The notes beneath the pieces were generated by a model. It worked only from the letters and a program-made list of their open reading frames with translations, searched no databases and was not told where the DNA came from. A program made the translations under genes and the position numbers. A DNA stretch of 64,000 nt from Chloroflexota bacterium (GTDB lineage: Bacteria > Chloroflexota > Anaerolineae > Aggregatilineales > J027), in assembly GCA_024434115.1 (NCBI GenBank), contig QMIT01000014.1, forward strand, positions 1-64,000, in the 5' to 3' direction. This document shows positions 1 to 9,131 of this stretch, one piece after another; position 1 is the stretch's first letter; the number at the start of each line of letters is the position of its first letter.

Positions 1-849
1 CCCACGCAGCAGAATCCCGGCGTTGTCACCCGCTTGGGCTTGATCCAGTTCCTTGTGGAACATCTCGATGCCCGTCACCACCGTCTTCATGCTCTCATCG
101 CGTAAGCCGATGATCTCGACTTCTTCACCCTTCTTCAAGGCTCCGCGCTCGGCACGCCCCGTCACCACCGTGCCACGACCCTTGATCGTGAACACGTCTT
201 CAATCGGCATCAGGAAGGGCTTTTCAATGTCACGCTGAGGAGTGGGAATCCACTGATCCACCGTGTCCATCAACTTCAGAATCGGTTCGTAGACGGGCAG
301 ACTGACATCATCGGGGGCTTCCATCGCCTGCAACGCACTCCCGCGTACAATCGGCGTGTCTTCCGGGAAGCCATAGCTGCTCAGGAGTTCGGCCAGTTCC
401 AACTCGACCAGTTCCAGCAGTTCGGGGTCATCCATCATGTCCACTTTGTTGAGGAACACTACCATCGCGGGTACTTCCACCTGCCGTGCCAACAGCACGT
501 GTTCGCGCGTTTGGGGCATGGGGCCATCGGGGGCCGAGACCACCAAAATCGCGCCGTCCATCTGGGCAGCACCCGTGATCATGTTCTTGATGTAGTCGCG
601 GTGGCCGGGGCAGTCCACATGGGCATAGTGCCGTGCATTCGTCTCATATTCCACGTGCCGAATGTTGATGGTGATCCCGCGTGCCTTCTCTTCTGGCGCG
701 TTGTCAATTTCATCATACCGCATATACTGCGCCATCTTCTTCAGTGACAGGGTCTTGGTGATCGCCGCCGTCAAGGTCGTCTTGCCATGATCCACGTGAC
801 CAATTGTCCCGATGTTTACATGTGGTTTCGTTCGTTCAAACTGGGCCAT
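1..849 (-). CDS. tuf: Elongation factor Tu (C-terminal part beyond window edge)
   Basis: EF-Tu is the GTPase that delivers aminoacyl-tRNA to the ribosome. Reading the minus strand from the ATG at 849 gives the classical N-terminus with [26 protein letters not shown] G1 motif, then DCPGH (G3), and NKVD (G4), followed by the start of domain 2 ([14 protein letters not shown]). Exactly 283 codons lie in the window; the rest of the roughly 400-residue protein is cut off at position 1. An AGGAG ribosome binding site precedes the ATG. It is the last gene of the str cluster, but a strong terminator separates it from fusA, so it probably also has its own promoter. Confidence 0.97.
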   Translation of the reverse strand, partial: MAQFERTKPHVNIGTIGHVDHGKTTLTAAITKTLSLKKMAQYMRYDEIDNAPEEKARGITINIRHVEYETNARHYAHVDCPGHRDYIKNMITGAAQMDGAILVVSAPDGPMPQTREHVLLARQVEVPAMVVFLNKVDMMDDPELLELVELELAELLSSYGFPEDTPIVRGSALQAMEAPDDVSLPVYEPILKLMDTVDQWIPTPQRDIEKPFLMPIEDVFTIKGRGTVVTGRAERGALKKGEEVEIIGLRDESMKTVVTGIEMFHKELDQAQAGDNAGILLRG

Positions 850-910
850 TGTTGCTCCTGAATAACTCTGATTTTGCCTGCTTTTTACTTGGTTTTAATC
901 TATACCGGGC

Positions 911-973
911 AAAAAATTTCGTGGGGCTGCGGGGAGGCTTTTACACCATCCCCGCTTTCAATCCCACGAAATT
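911..973 (-). terminator. Strong intrinsic terminator between fusA and tuf
   Basis: Read on the minus strand, an 11-bp perfect outer stem (963-973 with 915-925) and a 7-bp perfect inner stem (GCGGGGA with TCCCCGC) are followed by six T. The outer stem starts inside the fusA stop codon. This is a textbook rho-independent terminator placed before tuf. Confidence 0.88.
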
Positions 974-3074
974 AACGACTGCCTTTAATGATTTCGTCAG
1001 CAACGCTGTTGGGTACTGGATTGTATTTCTCGAATTCCATCGAGAAGCTCCCACGCCCCTGCGTCATATTCCGCAAATCAGTGGCATACCCGAACATTTC
1101 GGCGAGTGGCACGCTGGCTTTAATACTCGAAGCGCCATCACCACGTGGCTCCATCCCTTGAATAATCGCGCGACGGGCCGAGAGATTACCGATAATATCA
1201 CCCGTGTATTCGTCCGGGCTGACGACTTCAATCTTCATCATCGGTTCGAGCAAGATAGGGCCGCCTTTTTGGACGCCCTCCTTCAAGCACATCGAACCCG
1301 CGATCTTGAAGGCGATTTCGCTGGAGTCTACTTCGTGGGAAGCGCCATCTACCAGACGGGCACGAATACCCACTACTGGATAACCCGCGATAACGCCACC
1401 GCTCATTGCATCGGCGATACCGTTGCGGGTGGGTTTGACAAACTCGTTGGGAATAGATGCTCCGCGAATTTCGTTGACGAAATCCAGTGGGCCGTCCACC
1501 TTGACCTGCTCATCTTCGGGAATAGGTTCAAATTCAACCACGACACGGGCATATTGACCCGAACCACCCGTTTGCCGTTTGAAGGTTGTGTCAATGCGGA
1601 CATGCTTGGTGATCGTTTCACGATAGGACACACGCGGGCGACCCACCGTCGCATCCACCTTGAATTCCCGCATAAGGCGATCCACCAACACTTCAAGGTG
1701 CAGTTCGCCCATCCCGGCGATAATGGTTTGACCGATCTGGTCATCCACCGAGACTTGGAATGTGGGGTCTTCTTCGGCCAACTTACGCAGCGCCACACCC
1801 ATCTTGTCCTGATCGCCTTTGGTCTTGGGTTCAATTGCCACCTGAATAACCGGGGTTGGGAATTTGATCTTTTCCAACACAACGGGTTTGTCAGGATCAC
1901 ATAGGGTATCCCCTGTAAAGGTGTCCTTGAGGCCCAACAGAGCGGCGATGTCACCCGCATGAACTTCTTCGACATCCTCACGGCTGGCGGCAAACATACG
2001 GACGATACGACCAATACGTTCACGACGGCCTTTGGTGCTGTTGGTCAAGGTTGTGCCAGTCCGCAGTACGCCCGAATAGACGCGCACAAAAGCCAAACGA
2101 CCAACATAGGGGTCGGTGATAATCTTGAAGATCAAGGCCGACAGGGGTTCGTCATCGTTAGCATGACGGAGAATTTCTTTTTCTTCGTCGTCTGGGTCAC
2201 TACCTTTGACGGCAGGAATATCCAGCGGGGAGGGCAGCAAATCTACAACGGCATCCAGCAACAGTTGGACACCTTTGTTCTTGAGAGCCGAACCGCACAG
2301 GACGGGTTGGATATGACCAGCAACCGTCGCAGCACGCAGACCTGCCTTCAATTCATCTTGGTTGATTTCTTCTCCCGTGAGATACTTCTCAAGCAAGAAT
2401 TCATCATTTTCCACGATGAGTTCAATCATCGCAGCGCGTTTGGTCTCGACCAAATCTTGCAATTCAGCCGGGATTGGCTCCACTTTAATATCGGTGCCGA
2501 GGTCGTTGCCATAGGTGACGAGCTGCTGATTAAAGAGATCAATAATCCCTTTAAACTCATAACCCTCGCCATAGGGCCAGTGAATCGGCACGGGTTTGGC
2601 GGAAAGCCGTTTCTTCATCATGTCTATGCAGCGTTCATAGTTCGCACCGACGCGATCCATCTTGTTGACAAGGCAGATACGCGGTACGCCATATTCGTCC
2701 GCTTGACGCCAAACAGTTTCAGACTGGGGTTCGACGCCTGCTACACCATCAAACACGACCACCCCACCGTCCAAAACGCGCAAACTGCGCTGCACTTCGG
2801 CGGTGAAGTCCACGTGTCCGGGGGTGTCAATCAGGTTAACTTGATACCCTTTCCATTCAGCGGTAATCGCGGCAGCGGTAATCGTAATCCCACGTTCGCG
2901 TTCCTGCGGCATATAGTCAGTTGTGGCGGTGCCGTCATGTACTTCACCGATGCGATGAATATTGCCGGTGTAGTACAGGATGCGTTCGGTGGTCGTGGTC
3001 TTGCCCGCGTCAATGTGGGCAATAACCCCGATATTACGAACTTTCGCCAAATCTAGCTTGCCATTTTTAGCCAT
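972..3074 (-). CDS. fusA: Translation elongation factor G
   Basis: EF-G catalyses GTP-driven translocation and, with RRF, ribosome recycling. The 700-residue length is normal. The G1 motif AHIDAGKT lies at residues 19-26, followed by the switch regions, DTPGHVD (G3) and NKMD (G4), then domains II to V with the conserved GMGELHLEV and the C-terminal [18 protein letters not shown] region. The gene follows rpsG by 45 bp in the order rpsL-rpsG-fusA-tuf, the usual bacterial str arrangement. A GAGGAA sequence upstream can serve as ribosome binding site. Nothing suggests the mitochondrial-type or EF-G2 paralogue; this is the housekeeping copy. Confidence 0.98.
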   Translation of the reverse strand: MAKNGKLDLAKVRNIGVIAHIDAGKTTTTERILYYTGNIHRIGEVHDGTATTDYMPQERERGITITAAAITAEWKGYQVNLIDTPGHVDFTAEVQRSLRVLDGGVVVFDGVAGVEPQSETVWRQADEYGVPRICLVNKMDRVGANYERCIDMMKKRLSAKPVPIHWPYGEGYEFKGIIDLFNQQLVTYGNDLGTDIKVEPIPAELQDLVETKRAAMIELIVENDEFLLEKYLTGEEINQDELKAGLRAATVAGHIQPVLCGSALKNKGVQLLLDAVVDLLPSPLDIPAVKGSDPDDEEKEILRHANDDEPLSALIFKIITDPYVGRLAFVRVYSGVLRTGTTLTNSTKGRRERIGRIVRMFAASREDVEEVHAGDIAALLGLKDTFTGDTLCDPDKPVVLEKIKFPTPVIQVAIEPKTKGDQDKMGVALRKLAEEDPTFQVSVDDQIGQTIIAGMGELHLEVLVDRLMREFKVDATVGRPRVSYRETITKHVRIDTTFKRQTGGSGQYARVVVEFEPIPEDEQVKVDGPLDFVNEIRGASIPNEFVKPTRNGIADAMSGGVIAGYPVVGIRARLVDGASHEVDSSEIAFKIAGSMCLKEGVQKGGPILLEPMMKIEVVSPDEYTGDIIGNLSARRAIIQGMEPRGDGASSIKASVPLAEMFGYATDLRNMTQGRGSFSMEFEKYNPVPNSVADEIIKGSR

Positions 3075-3119
3075 GTGTTTTTTGCAGATTCCTCAGAATT
3101 AATTGGTTTGCTAGGTGCT

Positions 3120-3590
3120 TTACCAACGATAGTGAGCAAAGGCGCGGTTCGCTTCTGCCATACGGTGGGTATCTTCGCGCTTCTTGACGGCGCTACCTTG
3201 ATTATTGGCGGCGTCCAGCAATTCGGCGGCTAATTTCTCGGCCATGCTGCGTCCATTACGGGCGCGGGCTGAGGCCAATACCCAGCGCATTGCCAAAGAG
3301 CGACCACGAGCCGGGTCCACTTCCATTGGCACTTGATACGTAGAACCACCCACACGGCGCGGTTTGACTTCGACAGCCGGGGCGACATTGCGTAGGGCTT
3401 GGTCAAACACTTCCATTGGGTGCTTCTTGGCACGCTGTTCGACAATATCCAGCGCGTCATACATAATGGTCAAGGCCGTGCTGCGTTTGCCACGCATCAT
3501 CATCCGGTTGACAAACATAGTCACCGCGATGCTGTTATATTTCGCATCTGCCAGCACAGGTCGTTTAGCAGGTCTAGAACGACGTGACAT
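3120..3590 (-). CDS. rpsG: 30S ribosomal protein S7
   Basis: S7 is a primary 16S rRNA binder that nucleates assembly of the 30S head and lies near the E site. The 156-residue protein has the full-length family pattern: [12 protein letters not shown] start, the KYNS..V..F.N..M..GK block, the central [18 protein letters not shown] hairpin (around residues 73-89) and the C-terminal [20 protein letters not shown]. It sits between rpsL and fusA, 32 bp after rpsL. In many bacteria S7 autoregulates the str operon; no known S7 binding site could be recognised here by eye. Confidence 0.97.
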   Translation of the reverse strand: MSRRSRPAKRPVLADAKYNSIAVTMFVNRMMMRGKRSTALTIMYDALDIVEQRAKKHPMEVFDQALRNVAPAVEVKPRRVGGSTYQVPMEVDPARGRSLAMRWVLASARARNGRSMAEKLAAELLDAANNQGSAVKKREDTHRMAEANRAFAHYRW

Positions 3591-3622
3591 AGTTGGGTTT
3601 ACTCCCGTCCTCTAATCAACAA

Positions 3623-4045
3623 TTACTTGGACTTGGGCCGTTTGGCACCATATTTACTGCGGGCCTGCTGGCGATTCTTGACGCCATCGGTATCCAGCGA
3701 ACCACGCACGATGTGATAACGCACACCGGGCAGGTCTTTCACACGGCCACCGCGCACAAGCACCACACTGTGTTCTTGCAGACTGTGACCTTCACCGGGG
3801 ATATAGGCCGTCACTTCGATACCATTGGTCAGGCGCACACGGGCCACCTTACGCAAGGCCGAATTGGGCTTCTTGGGGGTCATGGTACGAACCAGCGTGC
3901 AGACGCCTCGTTTTTGCGGAGCGCCTTTGGGCTGTTGAGTCCGTTTCTGCGAATAAGAATTAAAAGTATATTGCAGCGCCGGAGCGGTGCTCTTCTTTTT
4001 CTTCGGGGTACGGCCTTTGCGTACCAGTTGGTTAATCGTTGGCAT
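3623..4045 (-). CDS. rpsL: 30S ribosomal protein S12
   Basis: S12 lies at the 30S decoding centre and affects accuracy. At 140 residues it is the longer form with an extra segment (about residues 27-43) between PAL and PQKRGVCT, as in Gram-positive-type S12. The decoding loop [12 protein letters not shown] is intact with both lysines, so the sequence is of the streptomycin-sensitive type, and the second functional loop [18 protein letters not shown] is intact too. It is the first gene of the str operon. A GGAGATTGGA ribosome binding site precedes the ATG, and a leader of about 155 nt separates it from the promoter. Confidence 0.98.
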   Translation of the reverse strand: MPTINQLVRKGRTPKKKKSTAPALQYTFNSYSQKRTQQPKGAPQKRGVCTLVRTMTPKKPNSALRKVARVRLTNGIEVTAYIPGEGHSLQEHSVVLVRGGRVKDLPGVRYHIVRGSLDTDGVKNRQQARSKYGAKRPKSK

Positions 4046-4088
4046 TCCAATCTCCGAATTCTATGACTGTCATCCCGTTTTGGCACGA

Positions 4089-4127
4089 TTTGAGGCCACC
4101 TCCTCATGACGAATTGGCAGCCTCAAA
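4089..4127 (-). repeat. Perfect 8-bp inverted repeat in rpsL leader
   Basis: TTTGAGGC and GCCTCAAA are separated by 23 nt in the 5' leader of the str operon, between promoter and rpsL. The loop carries AGGAGGTGG. It may form a leader hairpin used in regulation, but it matches no known leader that I can name. Confidence 0.45.
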
Positions 4128-4208
4128 CGTATGTACTTCACTCAATTCCCAAATCATAGCCTTGTTGTACAAGGGTGTCTGGGGTTGGGATCGCGTTTAG
4201 AGAGTAAA

Positions 4209-4237
4209 ATAGTATCATTCTAAAAAGGCTGTGTCAA
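4209..4237 (-). promoter_or_regulatory. Housekeeping promoter of the str operon
   Basis: On the minus strand a perfect -35 TTGACA (4232-4237) is followed after a 17-bp spacer by -10 TACTAT (4209-4214). It points toward rpsL, giving a leader of about 155 nt. The consensus -35 and ideal spacing make this the best sigma-70-type promoter in the window. Confidence 0.8.
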
Positions 4238-4277
4238 GACAATTTCGCACTATTGCACCTAAAGAGGTTCTCAAACA

Positions 4278-5150
4278 ATGTCACAATCCGCTTGGGAGGA
4301 CTATGCCCTGCTCGACAGCGGCAATCGGCTTAAACTGGAACAATTTGGCGCATATCGCTGTGTACGTCCCGAAGACCAAGCGACATGGCGACCCACCCTG
4401 CCCCCGTCAGAATGGTCAGCCGCTCATGCCCAATTTCACCTGAATCCCAGCAAAAATGAGGGGCATTGGGAATTTCATCAGTCGTTGCCAGAAAAATGGG
4501 TGATGCGCTATCGGGATATTTCATTTTATGTCCGTCCGGCTCCCTTTCGGCATATGGGGGTCTTTCCCGAACAGGCTGTGCATTGGGATTGGATGGGGGG
4601 ACTTATCCAAAACGCTGACTGCCCCATCCGTGTATTAAATTTGTTCGGCTATACGGGCATTGCCTCGCTATTTGCGGCGCAGGCGGGGGCGCATGTTACG
4701 CATGTGGATGCCTCCAAACCGACGGTGGCGTGGGCACGCGAAAATCAAGCCTTGTCAGGATTAACCGATAAACCCATCCGTTGGATAGTCGAAGATGCGG
4801 TTAAATATGTGGAGCGCGAGGTGAAACGGGGCAGTCACTATGAAGGGATATTGCTTGATCCGCCGCCGTTTGGACATGGCCCAAGAGGGGAAATCTGGAA
4901 ATTTTCCGATTCGCTACCGCGTTTATTGGAAAGATGTCGGCAGTTGTGGGGCGAGCAACCCTTGTTTATGATACTGACGGCCTACACCACTCAAGCAGAT
5001 TTGCCGGATTTGCGGCAGGTTATTGGCGAAACAGTGGCAGGTTTGGGAGGCAAAATAGAGGCTGGGTCAGCCGAATTAATCGAAAAAAGTGCGGGGCGGG
5101 TGTTGCAGCCTGCGACATTTGTACGATGGGAGCAGAAAGCTAAGTCATGA
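4278..5150 (+). CDS. Class I SAM methyltransferase, RlmI/RlmK-like (COG1092)
   Basis: Probable rRNA or tRNA base methyltransferase. The 290-residue protein has the SAM-binding motif NLFGYTG at about residues 119-125, an acidic motif II (THVDASK), and a catalytic motif IV reading DPPPFGHGP near residue 193. These are features of the COG1092 family that holds 23S rRNA m5C1962 methyltransferase RlmI. The N-terminal PUA domain of RlmI is missing and is replaced by a short Trp-rich region, so the substrate may differ. An AAAGAGG ribosome binding site precedes the ATG. It overlaps the next gene by 4 bp (ATGA), so the two are probably co-translated. Confidence 0.8.
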   Translation: MSQSAWEDYALLDSGNRLKLEQFGAYRCVRPEDQATWRPTLPPSEWSAAHAQFHLNPSKNEGHWEFHQSLPEKWVMRYRDISFYVRPAPFRHMGVFPEQAVHWDWMGGLIQNADCPIRVLNLFGYTGIASLFAAQAGAHVTHVDASKPTVAWARENQALSGLTDKPIRWIVEDAVKYVEREVKRGSHYEGILLDPPPFGHGPRGEIWKFSDSLPRLLERCRQLWGEQPLFMILTAYTTQADLPDLRQVIGETVAGLGGKIEAGSAELIEKSAGRVLQPATFVRWEQKAKS

Positions 5151-5449
5151 CGACTCATACCACTGAGGATATTGAAAAAGTTCGGCAGGGGATTATGCGT
5201 TATCGGGAACTGCTCGATATTATGCGGCTGCGCTTGGAAGAAGCGGAAAAAGCATATGAGGGACTCTTCACCAAATATGTACCCGATGAGCGGGATGGGA
5301 TGGAGATCAAAAAATTGCAGTGGTTGATCGCCGAACGAATCATTGACCAACCCATTGATTTAACCAGAGCGGTTATGCAGATTCGATTTGATGCCCGTGA
5401 TTTGGAGAAGGCTTTTGAAGAACTATACGACAACCTGATTCCAGATTAG
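5147..5449 (+). CDS. Hypothetical small helical protein
   Basis: A 100-residue protein that I do not recognise. It is rich in Glu, Arg and Leu and looks almost all alpha-helical, with a likely coiled-coil in residues 5-40 (many Glu and Arg at heptad-like spacing). There is no signal peptide or membrane segment. Its ATG overlaps the stop codon of the upstream methyltransferase (ATGA), so it is translationally coupled to it and may serve it as an accessory protein; that role is only inference from position. Confidence 0.65.
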   Translation: MTTHTTEDIEKVRQGIMRYRELLDIMRLRLEEAEKAYEGLFTKYVPDERDGMEIKKLQWLIAERIIDQPIDLTRAVMQIRFDARDLEKAFEELYDNLIPD

Positions 5450-5455
5450 GGCATA

Positions 5456-6307
5456 TTACTCGAATTTGTACCACCCATAGGGCAGCAGGCTCTTTTTCAA
5501 AACACCGATCAATTCGTCAGCCAGTGGACGACGCTGTTCGGCTAGTTCAATCTGCAAATAGAGCGCCCGCAGAAAATTTCGTACATTTTGCGAAGTTGCA
5601 TAGCCATCTGTGCCATTTTCAGCCATTCGTAGACGGGTTTTGGTTGGCTCACCCAGATTTTCAATCCATGCCGCCAGCGTGTCGAGTGATAAGAGATGTC
5701 GTTTTAAGATGGCGTCCAACACATGCGCCAAACGGTCATCTTCACCGTACACAAATACCGTAGGGCTGATGGTCGTTAATTTAGCGGCAATCGCGTGGAG
5801 AATGCTTTCCAAATCGACTGCATTGAGATGGGTGTTTCGGCTCAAGAATTTGAGTAAATCGGCGGTGTGGGCGACGGAGTGTGCCCACCCTTTTTCGCCG
5901 ACCATGCCCCGTAAATCCCGTTCAGCTTGAAAATAATCGAGACCAGCTTCCAATACCTGCCGCACGTCCGCCGCATTGAGATAAGGGTTTTCATTATCAT
6001 GGGCGATCAGAGTGGCTAGATGCAGCACCGAAAATGACCGCAGGAATACGCTGTTGGTATCTTGTTCGCCTATCCCCATGCGCAAATTAGCGATCATTTT
6101 GGGAATCATGCCGCGCAAAATCTCCGGCCCAATGAACCCCTTTTCCATCCAATTGACCAGAATCGCGTAGCCGAATTCATCACGCAGCAGTGGGTCGGTT
6201 GAGCCGAAATACCCCAATAATTCGTCTGTCAAATCTTCAATCGTGTGGCCGCCGGGTAAGGCAAAGTCGTTGTGGATAATGCCCTGCCAAAAAGTTTTGT
6301 CCATCAT
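5456..6307 (-). CDS. DUF2785 family protein
   Basis: A 283-residue, soluble, largely helical protein. The stretch EKGWAHSVAHTADLLKFLSRN near residue 140 and the general pattern (repeated helical pairs, LRDEFGYAIL near the N-terminus) match my recollection of the DUF2785 family, for which no biochemical function is established. It lies 91 bp downstream of the ArsA-type ATPase with a terminator between, so it is likely a separate transcription unit. A GAGAG ribosome binding site precedes a double ATG; either could be used. Confidence 0.7.
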   Translation of the reverse strand: MMDKTFWQGIIHNDFALPGGHTIEDLTDELLGYFGSTDPLLRDEFGYAILVNWMEKGFIGPEILRGMIPKMIANLRMGIGEQDTNSVFLRSFSVLHLATLIAHDNENPYLNAADVRQVLEAGLDYFQAERDLRGMVGEKGWAHSVAHTADLLKFLSRNTHLNAVDLESILHAIAAKLTTISPTVFVYGEDDRLAHVLDAILKRHLLSLDTLAAWIENLGEPTKTRLRMAENGTDGYATSQNVRNFLRALYLQIELAEQRRPLADELIGVLKKSLLPYGWYKFE

Positions 6308-6333
6308 TTTCTCTCAGGTTAATTTTTGCCAAA

Positions 6334-6380
6334 TAAAAACGCAGGACTCCGATAAGATACCACGTTTCGCAGCCCTGCGT
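6334..6380 (-). terminator. Probable terminator downstream of ArsA-type ATPase gene
   Basis: Read on the minus strand, ACGCAGG (6374-6380) pairs with CCTGCGT (6339-6345) across a long loop, followed by TTTTTATTT. The 7-bp stem with T-rich tail lies just after the ATPase stop codon at 6399. The long loop lowers certainty. Confidence 0.5.
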
Positions 6381-6398
6381 TCAAAATGCGAGACAATT

Positions 6399-7586
6399 TT
6401 ACGCCTGTTTATTGATAAACCGAATTTGCAGCGCCCCTTCGACAAAATTGGCTGGCCCGGTCTCCAATTTCCACAGGGTATAGGGCAGCACGATATTGCG
6501 GCGATATGGCCCGACGCGCACCGTCAGTTCGTCGGCACTGCGGTACAAATCTAGGTCGGTTTTGTCGGCAAAGGGCAGAGGGATGCGTAGGAGGTAATCG
6601 CCTGTTTCTATGTCATGTTCGATTGAATGGGTTCCAACCTCGGACGTCATAATCTGCGAAGGGTTGCTACTATCGTAAAGGGCATCTGCCAACCGCCGCA
6701 GATCATCTAAGCCGCCGATGTCGCTGTTGAACATAGGGGCTTTCAATACCTTTAATCCACCAAAGGCTTCCCCAATCAAATCCAGATTTCTACGCTGCGA
6801 ATCCTTCCACGCCGTAAAATAGGGGTCGGTCACTTCGGGCGGAATGATGCGATTGCAGATCACTGAGTCGGTTGGGTAGCCATACAAATTGAGGTAGGTA
6901 TAGGTACGCTGGGTCTCTTTGATGACCATTTTTTCGGGCGTCATCACCAAACGCATTGTGCTGAGTTCGGGATTTGCCAACAAACCCGCTACTTTGCTGA
7001 GAGTATCAAACAAGCGCTGTACGCTGTCGAGTTCGTCTTGTTCGGGCAGGTCTGTTCCAAACAACGGTTTTGCTAATGGGCGCAGCAAACGTCCCGTCAT
7101 GCCTTTCATCAAATTCATGGTACGCTCGAACCACCAGCGTGAGGCATCCGGCAGACTGAGCAAGCGCAGCGTTTCGGCGGTTGGCGCGGCGTCTACAATC
7201 AACACATCGAATTCTTGCGTTTCAAAATATTGGTTGATCCACAGCAGATGAGCGCCTTCCTCCAGACCGGGCAGGATGGTGATTTCCTCCGCCACGATGT
7301 CATCAAGGCCCTCACGCTGTTTAAATACATTGATGAGGTAGTTCTGGATGCGCCACCAGTATTTATCCATTGAGTAGCGGGCATCCACTTCCTGCCCCCA
7401 CAGATTGTCATATAGCTGAATCGGTTCAGGGCCAATTTTCATTTCCAACGAGTCACCCAGCGAATGGGCGGTATCGGTACTGATGACGATGGTTTTAAGC
7501 CCCATTTCGGCACAGCGTAGAGCAGTTGCTGCTGATACACTGGTTTTCCCGACGCCACCTTTGCCCGTATGCACAATAATCCGCAT
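6399..7586 (-). CDS. ArsA/Get3-family anion-transporting ATPase
   Basis: A 395-residue cytoplasmic ATPase of the ArsA/Get3 group in the SIMIBI class. The deviant Walker A motif GKGGVGKTS is at residues 8-16, STDTAHSLGDS is the switch I region, and VDAAPTAETLRLL is the switch II/A-loop region typical of the family. The C-terminal about 80 residues form the alpha-crystallin-like extension seen in bacterial ArsA-like proteins (GDYLLRIPLPF, LTVRVGPYRRNIVLP). No arsenic genes (arsB, arsD, arsC) lie nearby, so an arsenite-pump role is not supported; a role in membrane-protein or other cargo handling is equally possible. It is a single-domain, not tandem, ArsA. Confidence 0.85.
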   Translation of the reverse strand: MRIIVHTGKGGVGKTSVSAATALRCAEMGLKTIVISTDTAHSLGDSLEMKIGPEPIQLYDNLWGQEVDARYSMDKYWWRIQNYLINVFKQREGLDDIVAEEITILPGLEEGAHLLWINQYFETQEFDVLIVDAAPTAETLRLLSLPDASRWWFERTMNLMKGMTGRLLRPLAKPLFGTDLPEQDELDSVQRLFDTLSKVAGLLANPELSTMRLVMTPEKMVIKETQRTYTYLNLYGYPTDSVICNRIIPPEVTDPYFTAWKDSQRRNLDLIGEAFGGLKVLKAPMFNSDIGGLDDLRRLADALYDSSNPSQIMTSEVGTHSIEHDIETGDYLLRIPLPFADKTDLDLYRSADELTVRVGPYRRNIVLPYTLWKLETGPANFVEGALQIRFINKQA

Positions 7587-7662
7587 CTTGGTTACGTTAA
7601 ATCCCTTTCTAGGTCATATCTGTGATATTGACTACTACGCGATGTTGAGACTGGGAGTTGCG

Positions 7663-8067
7663 CTATAAATCCCAAATCGCCAGCATGTGTTTGGCGGTCT
7701 GGATAAACTCGCGCAGTTCAAGGGGGCGTTGTAAGACTTTGACTCGATCTGGTAGTTCGTGGACCCGCAGGCGTTCCAGTCGGGAATGATCCGCCAAAAT
7801 CAAGAGGGGGGTCATGACAAGGGCGGCTTCATTGTCAGAGTGCTGCAATTCCAGCCATTCAATGGCATCCACACCGGATTCGGCATCATCAATGGCGACG
7901 ACCAGATCGGGTTTGCAGCGTCGGGCCAATTTGATGCCCTCGACAAGCGACGCCGCTTTGACCACTTGGAAGCCTTCCGAAATCAAACGATCCCCAAAAA
8001 CATCCATTGGATAATGGGTAGCATCCACTTTTACCACTAATGGGCGGGTGGGGGCCGAATCTGCCAT
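7663..8067 (-). CDS. Degenerate receiver-domain protein
   Basis: A 134-residue stand-alone protein with the shape of a two-component receiver: an N-terminal beta strand (VVKVD), a PDLVV strand 3, and a C-terminal VLQRPLELREFI resembling the usual KP-F-L motif. The key residues deviate: the acidic pair after strand 1 is reduced to one Asp, the acceptor position after strand 3 is shifted by one residue (VVAIDDAES), and the conserved Lys is Arg. It is therefore probably a pseudo-receiver that is not phosphorylated in the normal way. It lies between panE and the ArsA-type ATPase on the same strand, 76 bp before the latter. Confidence 0.6.
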   Translation of the reverse strand: MADSAPTRPLVVKVDATHYPMDVFGDRLISEGFQVVKAASLVEGIKLARRCKPDLVVAIDDAESGVDAIEWLELQHSDNEAALVMTPLLILADHSRLERLRVHELPDRVKVLQRPLELREFIQTAKHMLAIWDL

Positions 8068-8118
8068 GCCTACTGTTTCCTCAATTCGCTAATAACAGCA
8101 TAAACGACCACCCCCATT

Positions 8119-9078
8119 TTACCCAATTTTTTCAAGCGATGGGAGCGTTGTTTGCTGGTGTGGGGCCTGTGTTTCCTCAATCGCTTTGACCAAACGATAC
8201 AGCCATGTGTTGACCGGGGTAGCAATACCCAAATTTGCCCCCTCCCGCATGACGGCCCCACTGATGGCCTCAATCTCGGTAGGCGTCCCTCGGAGGACAT
8301 CTTGCAGCATAGAGGAATAATTGGTGGCAGTGCGTTGGGCGACCTCCTCCGCACGGGTGGCAGCGTCCTCATGCGGCAGGGTGATCCCTTTGGTGTGGGC
8401 AATGGTAGCCACCTCGTTAGCGGATTCGCGCATGATTTGACGTGCCCATTCCGACTCCAACAGCGCTCCATTCGGAACGCGCAAAATGGCGGTGAGGGGG
8501 TTAATGGAGGCGTTGACCACCAGCTTACCCCAGACCAACCCTGCAACATCATTCACCACTTCAGTCGCCAACCCTGCTGTATTTAACAGGGCAGCAAATT
8601 CCTGAATATGGGCATCTATCGCGGGACGGGTTGCCAAATAGGTCAAGCCGCGTCCGCCGTAGCGCAAAAATCCGGCCCGATTATCAGTAGATGCGCCTTG
8701 CATAGTGACGCCGAGGGTAGCGCGGTGAGGGCCGACTATTTCCGCGATACATTCCAGATTGCCCACGCCATTTTGCAGTGTGATTGCCACCCCGTCGGGT
8801 TTCAGGATTTGGGCAGCGTCTTCGGCGGCGAGGGTCGTTTTGTTGGCTTTGGGGAGGATCAAAGCAATGTCAATGGGGTCGGCATCGTAAAGATTATCGG
8901 TGGCTCGCAGCGGAACATATTCCTCATGCCCATCGGGGTAGAGGATATGCAGCGGCGCATGATGGAGGGCGTGGATTTGCTCAGGCCAGCGCCCAAACAG
9001 CATGACATCCGTGAGGGGACTGAGTTTTGCACCGAACAGCGTCCCCATTGCGCCGATGCCAAAAATGCCGATTTTTAT
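8119..9078 (-). CDS. panE: 2-dehydropantoate 2-reductase
   Basis: Reduces ketopantoate to pantoate with NADPH in pantothenate/CoA synthesis. The Rossmann motif GIFGIGAMG is at the N-terminus; later come LQNGVGN, the catalytic Lys in VWGKLVVNASINPLTA, and the C-terminal GTPTEIEAISG, all typical of PanE/ApbA. It follows panB, which makes its substrate. The start is odd: the family N-terminus MKI-IFG aligns with ATA AAA ATC at 9078, six nt after a perfect AGGAGG, whereas the nearest standard start is a TTG at 9102 upstream of that AGGAGG and partly inside a hairpin. I set the start at the ATA; using the TTG would add eight residues. Confidence 0.9.
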   Translation of the reverse strand: MKIGIFGIGAMGTLFGAKLSPLTDVMLFGRWPEQIHALHHAPLHILYPDGHEEYVPLRATDNLYDADPIDIALILPKANKTTLAAEDAAQILKPDGVAITLQNGVGNLECIAEIVGPHRATLGVTMQGASTDNRAGFLRYGGRGLTYLATRPAIDAHIQEFAALLNTAGLATEVVNDVAGLVWGKLVVNASINPLTAILRVPNGALLESEWARQIMRESANEVATIAHTKGITLPHEDAATRAEEVAQRTATNYSSMLQDVLRGTPTEIEAISGAVMREGANLGIATPVNTWLYRLVKAIEETQAPHQQTTLPSLEKIG

Positions 9079-9084
9079 GATGGG

Positions 9085-9090
9085 CCTCCT
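9085..9090 (-). promoter_or_regulatory. AGGAGG ribosome binding site of panE (points to an ATA start)
   Basis: A consensus Shine-Dalgarno AGGAGG on the minus strand lies six nt before ATA at 9078-9076, exactly where the PanE family normally starts. The only standard start in frame (TTG, 9102) lies upstream of it. Confidence 0.6.
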
Positions 9091-9096
9091 AGTTCT

Positions 9097-9121
9097 AAAC
9101 AAGGAGCTTTATCCCTTGTTT
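9097..9121 (-). repeat. Perfect hairpin between panB and panE
   Basis: AAACAAGG (on either strand) pairs with CCTTGTTT over a 9-nt loop: arms at 9097-9104 and 9114-9121. It lies in the 53-nt gap between panB stop and panE start and covers the alternative TTG start. No T-run follows on the minus strand, so it is not a classical terminator; it may tune panE expression or mark an RNA-processing site. Confidence 0.55.
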
Positions 9122-9131
9122 GGAAGGATTT

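Noticed and set aside
804..3056. Long plus-strand open frames opposite fusA
   Set aside because: They are antisense shadows of a highly conserved gene with strong codon bias; no homology pattern or ribosome binding site.
3880..4107. Short frame starting at an ATG with AGGAGG nearby in the rpsL leader
   Set aside because: Overlaps rpsL out of frame and is Arg-rich without family resemblance; the AGGAGG lies inside, not before, the frame.
6399..7586. Arsenite efflux ATPase of an ars operon
   Set aside because: No arsB, arsD, arsR or arsC nearby and only a single ATPase domain.
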